DNA from: Phycisphaerae bacterium
Lineage (GTDB): Bacteria; Planctomycetota; Phycisphaerae; UBA1845; Fen-1342
Assembly (NCBI GenBank): GCA_017999985.1
Contig: JAGNKU010000012.1
Coordinates: 62,001-126,000, forward strand
DNA: 64,000 nt
Direction of reading: 5' to 3'
Position numbers and translations under genes: made by a program
Notes under the pieces: generated by a model
The model's database searches: none
Told to the model about the DNA's origin: nothing
Seen by the model: only the letters and a program-made list of their open reading frames with translations
Shown here: positions 25,816 to 32,939 of the stretch, piece by piece
Layout: every line of letters begins with the position of its first letter
How positions within the stretch are numbered: position 1 is the first letter of the stretch

Positions 25816-26694
25816 CTACCAGCCCCCTGTCTCGGCCCCCGAAAGCTGCTCAACACGCCGGTCGATGATCGCCTCGCGCTCCCGATCGCGGCGCTCCAGC
25901 TCACGCTGCAGCCGCTGCAGGGCCTCGCGCAGTCGCTGAAGCTCGCTCTCGATGCGCTGCAACTCGATCTGACGCAGTTCCGAACGCACGTCGAACTGCT
26001 CGCGCACCACGTTGCGGAGTTCCTCCCGCAGTGCGTCCTGAACGTCTTCCGCAGCGCCTTGCGCGCGGACCCCCGCCAGACGGGCCGCGACCTCGCGCGA
26101 ACGGGCCTCCAACTGCGCGTGCCGCTCTTCCAACTCGTGCAGACGGCCCCGAAGTTCGGGCGAAAGTTCGCCCGGACCACGCCCACCGCCCGGGGGCGGC
26201 CCGCCGGGCCCGCCAAAGTCTGCCCCATGCCGGTCGCGCGGTGGACCGCCGGGCTGCGATTCCGCACCCGGCACTCCCGGCGGGGCGCCGACCGCGTTGA
26301 GCGCATCTTCCAGTCGCGCACTCAGGGCCTGGAGCAGAACTTCCCGGAACAGGTCCGGCGACTCACGCCGCAGACGCTCCAGCCGCTGGGCCAGTTCCGG
26401 CCGCTGCTCCCCAATCAGGCGCAGCAACGGGTCGAACGGCGGCCCCGGCGGGCGCGGGGGTCGCGGCTCACGCCCCGCCGGCCCCGGGGGCAGCGCTGGC
26501 GGCGGCTCATCCAGCCCAGGCTGGCCGGGCCGGGGAGCGCGGGGGCCATCCAGGTCCGGTCGTGGCGGCGGTTCTGGTTTGCCCGGTTGGTTCGGTGGCG
26601 GTGGCTGTTCCTGCTGCACAAGATCCTGTGCCGCGCACGCCGCGGCGAGAGCCATGAGCCATACGACGATCAGCCCAGCGATAAACAGTCTCAT
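25816..26694 (-). CDS. Secreted Pro-rich, coiled-coil protein of a sigma-factor operon
   Basis: 292 aa from ATG 26694. A signal peptide (MRLFIAGLIVVWLMALAAAC) has Cys near residue 20 and could be either a Sec or a lipoprotein signal. Residues ~25-90 and 135-175 are Pro/Gly-rich (PPPPNQPGKPEPPPRP). A helix at ~85-125 (LIGEQRPELAQRLERLRRES) and a long coiled coil at ~180-280 (LRGRLHELEERHAQLEARSR to RELERRDREREAIIDRRVEQ) make up the rest. It follows the anti-sigma gene by one base, completing a sigma/anti-sigma/exported-protein operon. The arrangement suggests a periplasmic sensor or stress protein; not recognised otherwise. Confidence 0.7.
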   Translation of the reverse strand: MRLFIAGLIVVWLMALAAACAAQDLVQQEQPPPPNQPGKPEPPPRPDLDGPRAPRPGQPGLDEPPPALPPGPAGREPRPPRPPGPPFDPLLRLIGEQRPELAQRLERLRRESPDLFREVLLQALSARLEDALNAVGAPPGVPGAESQPGGPPRDRHGADFGGPGGPPPGGGRGPGELSPELRGRLHELEERHAQLEARSREVAARLAGVRAQGAAEDVQDALREELRNVVREQFDVRSELRQIELQRIESELQRLREALQRLQRELERRDREREAIIDRRVEQLSGAETGGW

Positions 26695-26695
26695 G

Positions 26696-27391
26696 TCACG
26701 ACTCCATTGTTGTGGTCGGAATTCGGCCGGAGGTGGGCGTGACTTGCCCTGCCGCCGCCCTGTCCGGCTGCGCGCTGCTGCACACCGGCCGCGCGGCCTC
26801 CAGCCCGGACGACTCCGTGTTGGCTTCGGGCACATCCCAGTCGTCGTCCGCCGACCAGGGCAGCACCGCATTGCCTCCGGGTGCCCGCCCCACGGCCTGA
26901 ACCGCCTGCTCCACGCGCTCGGCCAGGGAGTCCACCGAGTACTCGGCACTCTCCCAGAGCAGCAGTGCATACGCCTCCGTGATCGCGGTCTCATCACCCT
27001 TCGTGAGACCGAGCCGCGCCCGCGAATCCTCCCTGGACGGCGCCGGCTGGGTGCCGCGGGAAACCAGGAACACGATCAGCAGGCACGCCGCCACCGCCGC
27101 CGCGCCGACGAGCGGTCGGGCTGAGAACCAGCGCCCGCGCGTGACACCAGTTTGCGCCGCCAGCCGTTCGGCGATCCGCGTCGCGAGTTCGTTCGACAGG
27201 GGCTCGGGGCGCAAAGCCGCGCCGACGTCGCCGAGCAGTTGGCGATCCGCCGCGAGTTTGCGCTGGCACTGCGGGCAGTTTGCCAGGTGCGCGCGCAGCG
27301 CGGGAGAAGGCGCCGCCGCACTATTGCAGGCCAGCCGCACCAACTCGTCGCGCAGGTCGTCGCAAGTCGGGTTTTGGCGGTCACTGTTCAT
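26696..27391 (-). CDS. Membrane anti-sigma factor with zinc-finger-type N-terminus
   Basis: 231 aa. The N-terminal cytoplasmic part has HLANCPQCQ, the HxxxCxxC core of the zinc-binding anti-sigma domain that clasps ECF sigma factors. One membrane segment (LVGAAAVAACLLIVFLVS) lies near residues 98-115. The periplasmic part is ~115 residues with no known fold. Its start overlaps the sigma gene by 11 bp, the classic translational coupling of sigma/anti-sigma pairs. Signal sensed unknown. Confidence 0.85.
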   Translation of the reverse strand: MNSDRQNPTCDDLRDELVRLACNSAAAPSPALRAHLANCPQCQRKLAADRQLLGDVGAALRPEPLSNELATRIAERLAAQTGVTRGRWFSARPLVGAAAVAACLLIVFLVSRGTQPAPSREDSRARLGLTKGDETAITEAYALLLWESAEYSVDSLAERVEQAVQAVGRAPGGNAVLPWSADDDWDVPEANTESSGLEAARPVCSSAQPDRAAAGQVTPTSGRIPTTTMES

Positions 27392-27923
27392 GCGTCTGAC
27401 CCAGTTCGGTCCTCAGTCGCTCCACGGCGGCGTGCATCCGCGACAGGGCCGTGCCCAGCGGAATCTTGAGCAACTCGGCGATCTCCTCGAACTTCAGCCC
27501 GGCGGACAGCCGCAAGACGACGATCTCACGGAGGTGGTCGGGCAGGCCGCGCACCGCGGCCCGTAGGGCACGGACTTGTTCACCGCGCACGGCTGTCTCG
27601 TGCGGACTTGCCGCCGCGTCCACCCGCGCCGACTCAACGGGCTCCGACAGCGGGTCAGACTTCGGCCGGCGGAAACGATCACAGCACAGGTTCCGCGCCA
27701 CGGTCAGCAGGTACAGGTCCGGACGGCCGCTGCCCTGCACCGCCGCGATATTCATGGCCGCCCGGCAAAACGTCTCCGCGACAATGTCGTCGGCGTCGCC
27801 GGCCAGGCGATGGGCGTGCCGGACGTACGCCAGCAACCGTGGCCCCTGCTCGCGCACCAGCCGGTCCAGCAAGTCCCGTTCGGCCGCGGTCAGGGAGCCG
27901 CGAAGTCCAAGTCGCACGCGCAT
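27381..27923 (-). CDS. ECF RNA polymerase sigma factor
   Basis: 180 aa from ATG 27923, behind TTGGAGAG. Region 2 is LLAYVRHAHRLAGDADDIVA then ETFCRAAMNIA and LYLLTVARNLCCDRFRR. Region 4 is LRAAVRGLPDHLREIVVLRL, SAGLKFEEIAELLKIPLGTA and LSRMHAAVERLR, a normal sigma-70 region 4.2 helix-turn-helix. It directs RNA polymerase to a dedicated promoter set when released by the downstream anti-sigma factor. The 3' end overlaps that gene by 11 bp. I did not find an evident autoregulatory promoter in the 130 bp upstream. Confidence 0.92.
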   Translation of the reverse strand: MRVRLGLRGSLTAAERDLLDRLVREQGPRLLAYVRHAHRLAGDADDIVAETFCRAAMNIAAVQGSGRPDLYLLTVARNLCCDRFRRPKSDPLSEPVESARVDAAASPHETAVRGEQVRALRAAVRGLPDHLREIVVLRLSAGLKFEEIAELLKIPLGTALSRMHAAVERLRTELGQTHEQ

Positions 27924-28053
27924 CGCTCTCCAACGTAGAAGACGTTCTGACGTGGACGATATTTGCCCGCGCCGCTGGCAGATCGTGTCCGATAACGCGT
28001 GTTCGAGCCGGTCGCGCGTCCGGCCGTCATGTTCGCGCCGCCCGCGCCTCGGC

Positions 28054-28611
28054 TCACGCCAGGCCGAGCGGTCCAGCCGCGGCCTGCAACGCCCGGATGC
28101 AGTTTGCGATATGCTCATCCAGCGGCAACCCGACCAGCTCGGGTCCTGCCGCGATGTCCTCGCGCGAAACCGCCGCGGCGAACGACGGCGTCTTCAACTT
28201 TTTTTTCACACTCTTCGGCTCAAGCCCTTCGAGGCGGTTCGGACGCACCAGCGCGCACGCCACCAGGAACCCGCTCAGCTCGTCGACGGCGAAAAGCGTG
28301 CGGCGGATCGGCCGATCGCGCGGATACTCCTCCAGGTTCCACGGGACATGCGAGAGCACGGCGCCGACGATCTCCTCGTCAACGCCCTTCTGGCGCAGGA
28401 TTTGCGCTCCCTCGCGTGTGTGTTCCGGAATCGTCGGCCACCGCTCGTAGTCGAAATCGTGGAGCAGACCTGCGACCGCCCAGCTCTCCTCGTCGGCGCC
28501 GTTCAGGCGCGCGTAGTAGCGCATCGCTGCCTCAACCGCGAGGCCGTGCTTCCGCAGCGAATCGCTCGGGGTGTACTCACAGAGCAACTGCCAAGCCTCA
28601 TCACGCGTCAT
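28054..28611 (-). CDS. HD-domain hydrolase
   Basis: 185 aa from ATG 28611. HD-superfamily metal sites: H in LRKHGLAVEAAMRYYA (~20), HD in AVAGLLHDFDYERWP (~51), then the His of IPEHTREG and of VLSHVP. FAVDELSGFLVACALVRPN supplies the last Asp and is typical of the small 'HDIG-like' family of putative metal-dependent phosphohydrolases. KSVKKKLKTPSFAAAVSRED follows. Substrate unknown, most likely a nucleotide or phosphate ester. Transcribed in the same direction as the sigma operon but 130 bp upstream of it. Confidence 0.85.
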   Translation of the reverse strand: MTRDEAWQLLCEYTPSDSLRKHGLAVEAAMRYYARLNGADEESWAVAGLLHDFDYERWPTIPEHTREGAQILRQKGVDEEIVGAVLSHVPWNLEEYPRDRPIRRTLFAVDELSGFLVACALVRPNRLEGLEPKSVKKKLKTPSFAAAVSREDIAAGPELVGLPLDEHIANCIRALQAAAGPLGLA

Positions 28612-29065
28612 CCGCGACACCTGCCTTTCCGTAAGCGCTGAACGCCTAAACACCTGTAACTGCGCCACGTAACGTGCGCCCGCCGCGCGCGCCAGCGACT
28701 GAGCCGAGCCGACGGGCGGCGGGATCGGCCGGCCGCTGCGCATGCCGCGTGCTGTCGGCGGCTACGCCCCCGCGACGCGTCTTCCGCGGGTGCGCCGCCG
28801 ACGCGCGCTGGAATCATAACCGGCCCGTCCCCGCCCCGCACGGGCCCGGTGCGGCCGCGCCGACAGACGGCATATCCTTACAAAATGCGAACAAGATTTT
28901 TCCTGGTTTGCGTGGCGGGGCATTGACGCCTGCCGATAACTTGGCTACGCTCCTCAGCCAATATTGGCGATTCGCTGTCGAGATGGCGCGGTTAAAGGCG
29001 GTGGTCGCTTTTGTAGGCCAATCGGCAACTGTGAATTCCGCACTTGTTTTGGAAGGAGAACGCGA
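28612..29065. other. 454-bp divergent regulatory region
   Basis: Between the HD hydrolase and the 54-aa lipoprotein. The left half is GC-rich with no clear frame. The right half (from about 28,880) is distinctly AT-richer and holds a sigma-70-like promoter and a perfect 12-bp palindrome, listed separately. Confidence 0.4.
28923..28968 (+). promoter_or_regulatory. Promoter with palindrome at the predicted transcription start
   Basis: TTGACG (28923-28928), 17-base spacer, TACGCT (28946-28951). The perfect palindrome GCCAATATTGGC (28957-28968) sits exactly where transcription should begin, and an imperfect copy GCCAATCGGC lies at 29017-29026. This suggests repressor control of the 54-aa lipoprotein gene; inferred. 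Confidence 0.4.
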
Positions 29066-29230
29066 ATGTTCAAGAATCCGAAGAGAGCGCTGTTCGTGCT
29101 CGCCGCCAGCACCATTCTGGTTGAAGGCTGCTTCGGCGGCAGCTGGTGGAAGTGGATCACGGCCGCCACGACGTGGGGCTCTGACTTCACCAACATCCTC
29201 GAGCACTTCAACGTCCTGAACGGCTACTAA
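29066..29230 (+). CDS. Tiny lipoprotein-like secreted protein (54 aa)
   Basis: 54 aa, ATG 29066 preceded by GGAAGGAGAA. N-terminus MFKNPKRALFVLAASTILVE followed by GC: positive charges, a hydrophobic core and a lipobox-like LVEGC with Cys near residue 22. The mature part is about 33 residues, Trp-rich and short (SWWKWITAATTWGSDFTNIL), likely an amphipathic helix. Not a known family to me. It resembles in plan, but not in sequence, the five small genes at 31562-32810. Real gene because of the strong ribosome site, promoter and following hairpin. Confidence 0.65.
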   Translation: MFKNPKRALFVLAASTILVEGCFGGSWWKWITAATTWGSDFTNILEHFNVLNGY

Positions 29231-29275
29231 GCCGGTCAGAGCGCCGCAGAACAGCGCGCACGCAGTATTCAGTAC

Positions 29276-29318
29276 GGGCCGGAGTAACCAGGTGCCAGTC
29301 ACCAGGTTAAGCCGGCCC
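29276..29318 (+). terminator. Terminator-like hairpin after the 54-aa lipoprotein gene
   Basis: GGGCCGG (29276-29282) pairs with CCGGCCC (29312-29318). Inside, AACC pairs with GGTT and GGTG with CACC, giving one extended hairpin 45 bases past the stop. A TTTT follows at 29324. Confidence 0.5.
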
Positions 29319-29390
29319 CGCGTGTTTTCCGGCGCCGTTATGTCGGGCGTGGATATGTCAACGCAGGGGAGGAAACCGGGGGGGCGGGGG

Positions 29391-30170
29391 TCACGGCCAG
29401 AGGACGGCGTCCGGAATGTAGCCGCGCACCCGGCCCAGGGCCTGGTTCGCTTCCTGGTAGGACGCATAGCGGCCCTCCAGGACCACGTAACTTGACCCGT
29501 CCTGCCGCGGCTCCGGGCGTGAGTAGACCTGCAGCCCTTCCGCCCGCAGCCGCGCAACCAGTTGGTCGGCGTTCTCGGCTCGGGAAAACACACCGCACTG
29601 AACGGCGAAGTGATCGGCCCCGAGCTGCGTGCGCCGGGCCGCCGCCGCCGCGTACACGCCCCGCGGGAAGCGCTGCAGGATCAGGCGGTATTGCGCTGTC
29701 GCCGCGGACCAGCGCCCCATCCGTTCCGCGCACAGGCCCAGGCGGAACAGCAGCGCATCCTGGGGCGGACCGGCCGGCATCTTGTCCACGGCGGCCTTGA
29801 AGGCCCGCGCCGCCGCGTCCCAGTTGTCATCCTCGAAGCACAGCACCCCGAGCATCGCGTGGGGCTGCCAGGTGACCTGCGGATCACGCGTCTCGGTGAC
29901 GGCACGCTGCAGATCCGCGTACGCCCACGCCCGCTGGCCGGACAGCGCCCGCGCCATGCCACGGACATAATACGCCCGGGCCACTTCCGGCGGATTCCGA
30001 ACCTGCTCCAGGAACGTGGACATCCGTTCGATGGCGCGACTGTATTGTTTCTCCCGCAGCGCGCGTTCACCGTCGGCCAGGCACATCCGCTGTCCGTCCG
30101 TCAACGTGCTGCAACCGGTCAGGCCAACCAGAAGCACAAGCCCGGGCCAGATCTTCGCTGAAACGCTCAT
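29391..30170 (-). CDS. Lipoprotein with TPR-like repeats and SPOR domain
   Basis: 259 aa. Signal peptide with lipobox LVGLTGC (Cys near residue 20). Residues ~30-170 are TPR-like helical repeats (ALREKQYSRAIERMSTFLEQ, YVRGMARALSGQRAWAYADL, ALLFRLGLCAERMGRWSAAT). The last ~75 residues form a SPOR domain: DHFAVQCGVFSRAENADQLV, ARLRAEGLQVY, SYVVLEGRYASYQEANQALG. SPOR domains bind denuded septal peptidoglycan in many bacteria, so a cell-envelope role is likely. Planctomycetes have unusual division machinery, so the site of action is uncertain. Divergent from mtnA. Confidence 0.83.
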   Translation of the reverse strand: MSVSAKIWPGLVLLVGLTGCSTLTDGQRMCLADGERALREKQYSRAIERMSTFLEQVRNPPEVARAYYVRGMARALSGQRAWAYADLQRAVTETRDPQVTWQPHAMLGVLCFEDDNWDAAARAFKAAVDKMPAGPPQDALLFRLGLCAERMGRWSAATAQYRLILQRFPRGVYAAAAARRTQLGADHFAVQCGVFSRAENADQLVARLRAEGLQVYSRPEPRQDGSSYVVLEGRYASYQEANQALGRVRGYIPDAVLWP

Positions 30171-30285
30171 GCCAACAGGCTACCACGCGGCAGGGCACCC
30201 GTGAACCCGCGCCGCGGCGTTTTCGCGCCGGCATACCGCGCACTGGCGGTTCCGTGCCGCCGCCGTATCGGTTAGAACATGCCGC

Positions 30286-31392
30286 ATGAGTGCGTTGGAC
30301 GAACTTGCCGCACCGCGCATTGACCGCGGACCGCTCGGGGCCCTCCCACCGACGCTGGAGTGGGTCGGCGGCGGCGACGGTCTTCTTCGCTTGCTGGACC
30401 AGACGCTGCTCCCCACGCGCGTTGCCACCCGCGACTGCGCGACGGCCGAGGACGTCTGGGAAGCGATCCGCGCGCTGCGCGTGCGGGGCGCGCCGGCGAT
30501 CGGCGTCGCCGCGGCCTACGGGCTGTGCCTTGGAACACGGCCACACCAGTCGCTGGCCGCCGACGCATTCTTCGCCAAGGTTCGGGAGGTCGGGGCGTAT
30601 CTGTGCTCGTGTCGGCCCACCGCGGTGAACCTGGCCTGGGCGGTGCGGCGAACAAGCGCGGCGGCGGACGAGGCGGCGCGCGATGGACGACCGCCGTGGC
30701 CCGCTCTCCTCATGTGTGCGCATCAACTGGCACGCGAGGATGCCGAAACCTGCCGCCGCATTGGCGAGAACGGTGCCGACCTGATCCCGAACGGCGGCGG
30801 CGTGCTGACCCACTGCAACGCCGGCTCGCTGGCCACCGTCGCCTACGGCACGGCCCTCGCGCCGCTGTACCTGGCGCATGCCCAGGGGCGGCGCTTCCAG
30901 GTCTACGCCGATGAGACCCGGCCGCTGCTGCAGGGCGCGCGGCTGACGGCGTTTGAGCTGAGTGCCGCTGGCCTCGATGTGACCGTGCTGTGCGACGGCG
31001 CCGCGGCCAGCCTCATGCGCGCGGGGCGCATCCAGTTGGCGATTGTCGGGGCAGATCGCATTGCAGCGAACGGCGACACGGCCAACAAGATCGGGACGTA
31101 CGGAGTGGCCCTGGCCGCCCGGCACCACGGCATACCATTTTATGTGGCCGCTCCATGCAGCACGTTTGATCTCACGTTGGCGTCGGGAGACGCGATTCCC
31201 ATCGAGCAGCGCGCCGCTGATGAAGTCCGCGCGGGCTTTGGCTGCCCGACGGTCCCACCCGCCGCCCACTGCTACAACCCCGCGTTTGACGTGACGCCTG
31301 CCGAGTTGCTCACGGGCATCATCACGGAAAAAGGCATCGTGCAACCGGTCACGAGGGCCACAATCGGTGCCTTGGTCGGCCCGAATCGGTAG
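30286..31392 (+). CDS. mtnA: S-methyl-5-thioribose-1-phosphate isomerase
   Basis: Converts methylthioribose-1-P to methylthioribulose-1-P in the methionine salvage pathway. 368 aa, usual length. Motifs of the eIF2B-alpha/MtnA family: RGAPAIGVAAAYGLCLG, VNLAWAVRR, GGGVLTHCNAGSLATVAYGT (catalytic Cys), ADETRPLLQGARLTAFEL, and the catalytic Asp motif IVGADRIAANGDTANKIGTY. CFNPxFDVTP near the end appears as CYNPAFDVTPAELLTGIITE. No other salvage gene (mtnB-D, mtnP) is nearby; MtnA can also work in the related DHAP shunt, which cannot be judged here. Confidence 0.95.
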   Translation: MSALDELAAPRIDRGPLGALPPTLEWVGGGDGLLRLLDQTLLPTRVATRDCATAEDVWEAIRALRVRGAPAIGVAAAYGLCLGTRPHQSLAADAFFAKVREVGAYLCSCRPTAVNLAWAVRRTSAAADEAARDGRPPWPALLMCAHQLAREDAETCRRIGENGADLIPNGGGVLTHCNAGSLATVAYGTALAPLYLAHAQGRRFQVYADETRPLLQGARLTAFELSAAGLDVTVLCDGAAASLMRAGRIQLAIVGADRIAANGDTANKIGTYGVALAARHHGIPFYVAAPCSTFDLTLASGDAIPIEQRAADEVRAGFGCPTVPPAAHCYNPAFDVTPAELLTGIITEKGIVQPVTRATIGALVGPNR

Positions 31393-31561
31393 CGGCCGCC
31401 TTGCCCAAACCAGTCCCAGTGTGCCTAATCTGCCGCCGGCGCGGTTGGCTCCTATGTGTTGAGGCGAGAACCCGGGATTCCAAACCCTGTAATTGAACCG
31501 GCGGCGGCCGCTCGCGAGCGACGGCGGGCGCAGCCCCATGGCTTGGAACAGGAGACCAGGG

Positions 31562-31687
31562 ATGCAGTTCAGGCACTGGTGGAAGCGGGGGTTGCTCATG
31601 CTGGGTTCGGGCCTGCTGGTGGCACTGCCCGTCGGGGGCTGCCTGCAGAGCACACTGCAGCGCATCATCGTCGGACTGGCGATCTAG
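31562..31687 (+). CDS. Tiny lipoprotein-like peptide 1 (41 aa)
   Basis: 41 aa; ATG 31562 preceded by ACAGGAGACC. MQFRHWWKRGLLMLGSGLLV then ALPVGGC: basic start, hydrophobic core and lipobox-like PVGGC with Cys at residue 27. The mature remainder is only 15 residues (LQSTLQRIIVGLAI plus the Cys). First of five consecutive small secreted genes on the plus strand. Too short for automated calling in many pipelines; supported by the ribosome site, signal architecture and company. Family unknown. Confidence 0.55.
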   Translation: MQFRHWWKRGLLMLGSGLLVALPVGGCLQSTLQRIIVGLAI

Positions 31688-31731
31688 TCGGACGGCCGAC
31701 TGCTGCGGATCAATGTTCGAGGAGCGCATTC

Positions 31732-31863
31732 GTGACACGACAGATCAAGGCGGTGCTTCTGGTGCTAAGCAGCGGGGCCGTCGCGCTGAGCACGGGCACG
31801 TGCCTGGCGCGGTTCATGGGCGACCTGGTGGCCGACCAGATCTGGCTGAGTGTAGTTCGCTAA
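31732..31863 (+). CDS. Tiny lipoprotein-like peptide 2 (43 aa)
   Basis: 43 aa from GTG 31732 with CGAGGAGCG nine bases upstream. MTRQIKAVLLVLSSGAVALS then TGTC: signal-like with Cys at residue 24. The mature part is about 20 residues with acidic and aromatic positions (LARFMGDLVADQIWLSVVR), predicted amphipathic helix. Starts 44 bp after peptide 1. No relative recognised. Confidence 0.5.
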   Translation: MTRQIKAVLLVLSSGAVALSTGTCLARFMGDLVADQIWLSVVR

Positions 31864-31933
31864 ACGCGCGCGGAGGTGCCGCCGCCCCCGGCGGGGACGG
31901 GTGCCGGCGAACCGAGCGCTGGAGAGTGTGTAA

Positions 31934-32113
31934 ATGACGCGCAAGTCCAAGTGGCTGGCCCTGTCCGTGTTGCTGGCGGGGGGCTCGACGCTCTTCGCCG
32001 GTTGCCTGAGTGCATTCTGGCAGGGGTTCTTCAACACGGGGTGGCCGTCGGACAATGTGTGGTTGAATCTGGCGCTCGATGTCGTGAAGGAAGCGACGAT
32101 CTACGCCCCGTGA
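31934..32113 (+). CDS. Tiny lipoprotein-like peptide 3 (59 aa)
   Basis: 59 aa, ATG 31934, GGAG upstream. MTRKSKWLALSVLLAGGSTL then FAGC: the clearest lipobox of the group (LFAGC, Cys at residue 24). The mature part is Trp/Phe-rich (SAFWQGFFNTGWPSDNVWLN) ending DVVKEATIYAP. Resembles the 54-aa protein at 29066 in having a short aromatic tail after the lipidated Cys. Function unknown. Confidence 0.6.
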   Translation: MTRKSKWLALSVLLAGGSTLFAGCLSAFWQGFFNTGWPSDNVWLNLALDVVKEATIYAP

Positions 32114-32209
32114 GGCGCGCGCCGCAAGTCGGTGTTGCGCAAGATCTTCGGGACGCCCTGCCGGCGGACGGGCACCCCGTTTTCTTGAACGGCTGCGGCG
32201 GGTGGCCCC

Positions 32210-32239
32210 TTGCTGGGGCGGTTGGTTGGGCCGTATACT
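32210..32239 (+). promoter_or_regulatory. Sigma-70-like promoter within the small-peptide row
   Basis: TTGCTG (32210-32215), 18-base spacer, TATACT (32234-32239), 49 bases before the ATG of peptide 4. The strong TATACT box suggests peptides 4 and 5 can be transcribed apart from 1-3. Confidence 0.45.
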
Positions 32240-32287
32240 TCCCCGGTCACAGAGTACCCGGGACCTGGAAATTTGGGAGTGTCCCTG

Positions 32288-32509
32288 ATGTCGAGCAAGA
32301 GCAAGAAGCTTTGGGCTGCGATCATGATCTGCGGAGCGGGCACGCTCTTTCAGGTTATCCCGAACGGCTGCGCCAACTACCTGACCCAGCAGGCGCTGGT
32401 CGGGTTCGATTTCTGCTCGGTCTTCAATTGCACGGGCGGCACGTTTTTCAACTTCTGTGAGCCGATAGCGCTGTTCATGGACTGCCCGAATCTGTTCGCG
32501 AGCGAGTAA
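32288..32509 (+). CDS. Small Cys-rich secreted protein 4 (73 aa)
   Basis: 73 aa, ATG 32288, weak GGGAG upstream. Basic start MSSKSKKLW, hydrophobic core AAIMICGAGTLFQVI and Cys 28 in PNGC, a lipobox-like end. The mature part carries Cys at 43, 48, 57 and 66 and many Phe residues (FDFCSVFNCTGGTFFNFCEP), so two disulfides are plausible outside the cytoplasm. It ends CPNLFASE. Not recognised; it pairs with the 92-aa Cys-rich neighbour. Confidence 0.6.
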   Translation: MSSKSKKLWAAIMICGAGTLFQVIPNGCANYLTQQALVGFDFCSVFNCTGGTFFNFCEPIALFMDCPNLFASE

Positions 32510-32531
32510 GACCTTCAGCCGAGGATTTCTC

Positions 32532-32810
32532 ATGCGTCACCGGCATACACGGGTGCTGAGCTGGCTGGTTGCCGCGGTCGCGGTGGGCACCTGCTACGGG
32601 TTTGGCGGCTGCAGCCTGAGCGATGTCGGCCACTACGTCGCCAACATCAACCCGTGCCTCACCATCCTGGCATGCGATCCGGTCGAATACCGATTCATCA
32701 CGTCGGGCTATAAAGGCCCGGGCGCCGACCCGGACATCGACCCGGCGTGCACCTTCCCTCCGTATTGCGACGGCGATCCTTTCGTGTCGACGGGCGGCGG
32801 GGGAGCGTAA
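32532..32810 (+). CDS. Small Cys-rich lipoprotein-like protein 5 (92 aa)
   Basis: 92 aa, ATG 32532, 22 bp after protein 4, so almost certainly co-transcribed. MRHRHTRVLSWLVAAVAVGT then CYGFGGC: signal with Cys 27 in GFGGC. The mature part has two C-x5-C pairs, CLTILAC (42/48) and CTFPPYC (73/79), separated by a conserved-looking acidic/Gly stretch (SGYKGPGADPDIDPA), and ends in a Gly-rich tail. Looks like a compact disulfide-bonded exported protein. No function assigned. Confidence 0.62.
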   Translation: MRHRHTRVLSWLVAAVAVGTCYGFGGCSLSDVGHYVANINPCLTILACDPVEYRFITSGYKGPGADPDIDPACTFPPYCDGDPFVSTGGGGA

Positions 32811-32939
32811 CGGCTGGATCCGGACGCCCCGGACGGGCAGGTGTCGGAGGGCCCTGCCTCATCACGTAAAGCGACAATGGTGTGCGCCCGCGCCGTGTCC
32901 GCGTACAATCTGGCCGCGCGCCGGCCCGAGGAGCACGCG

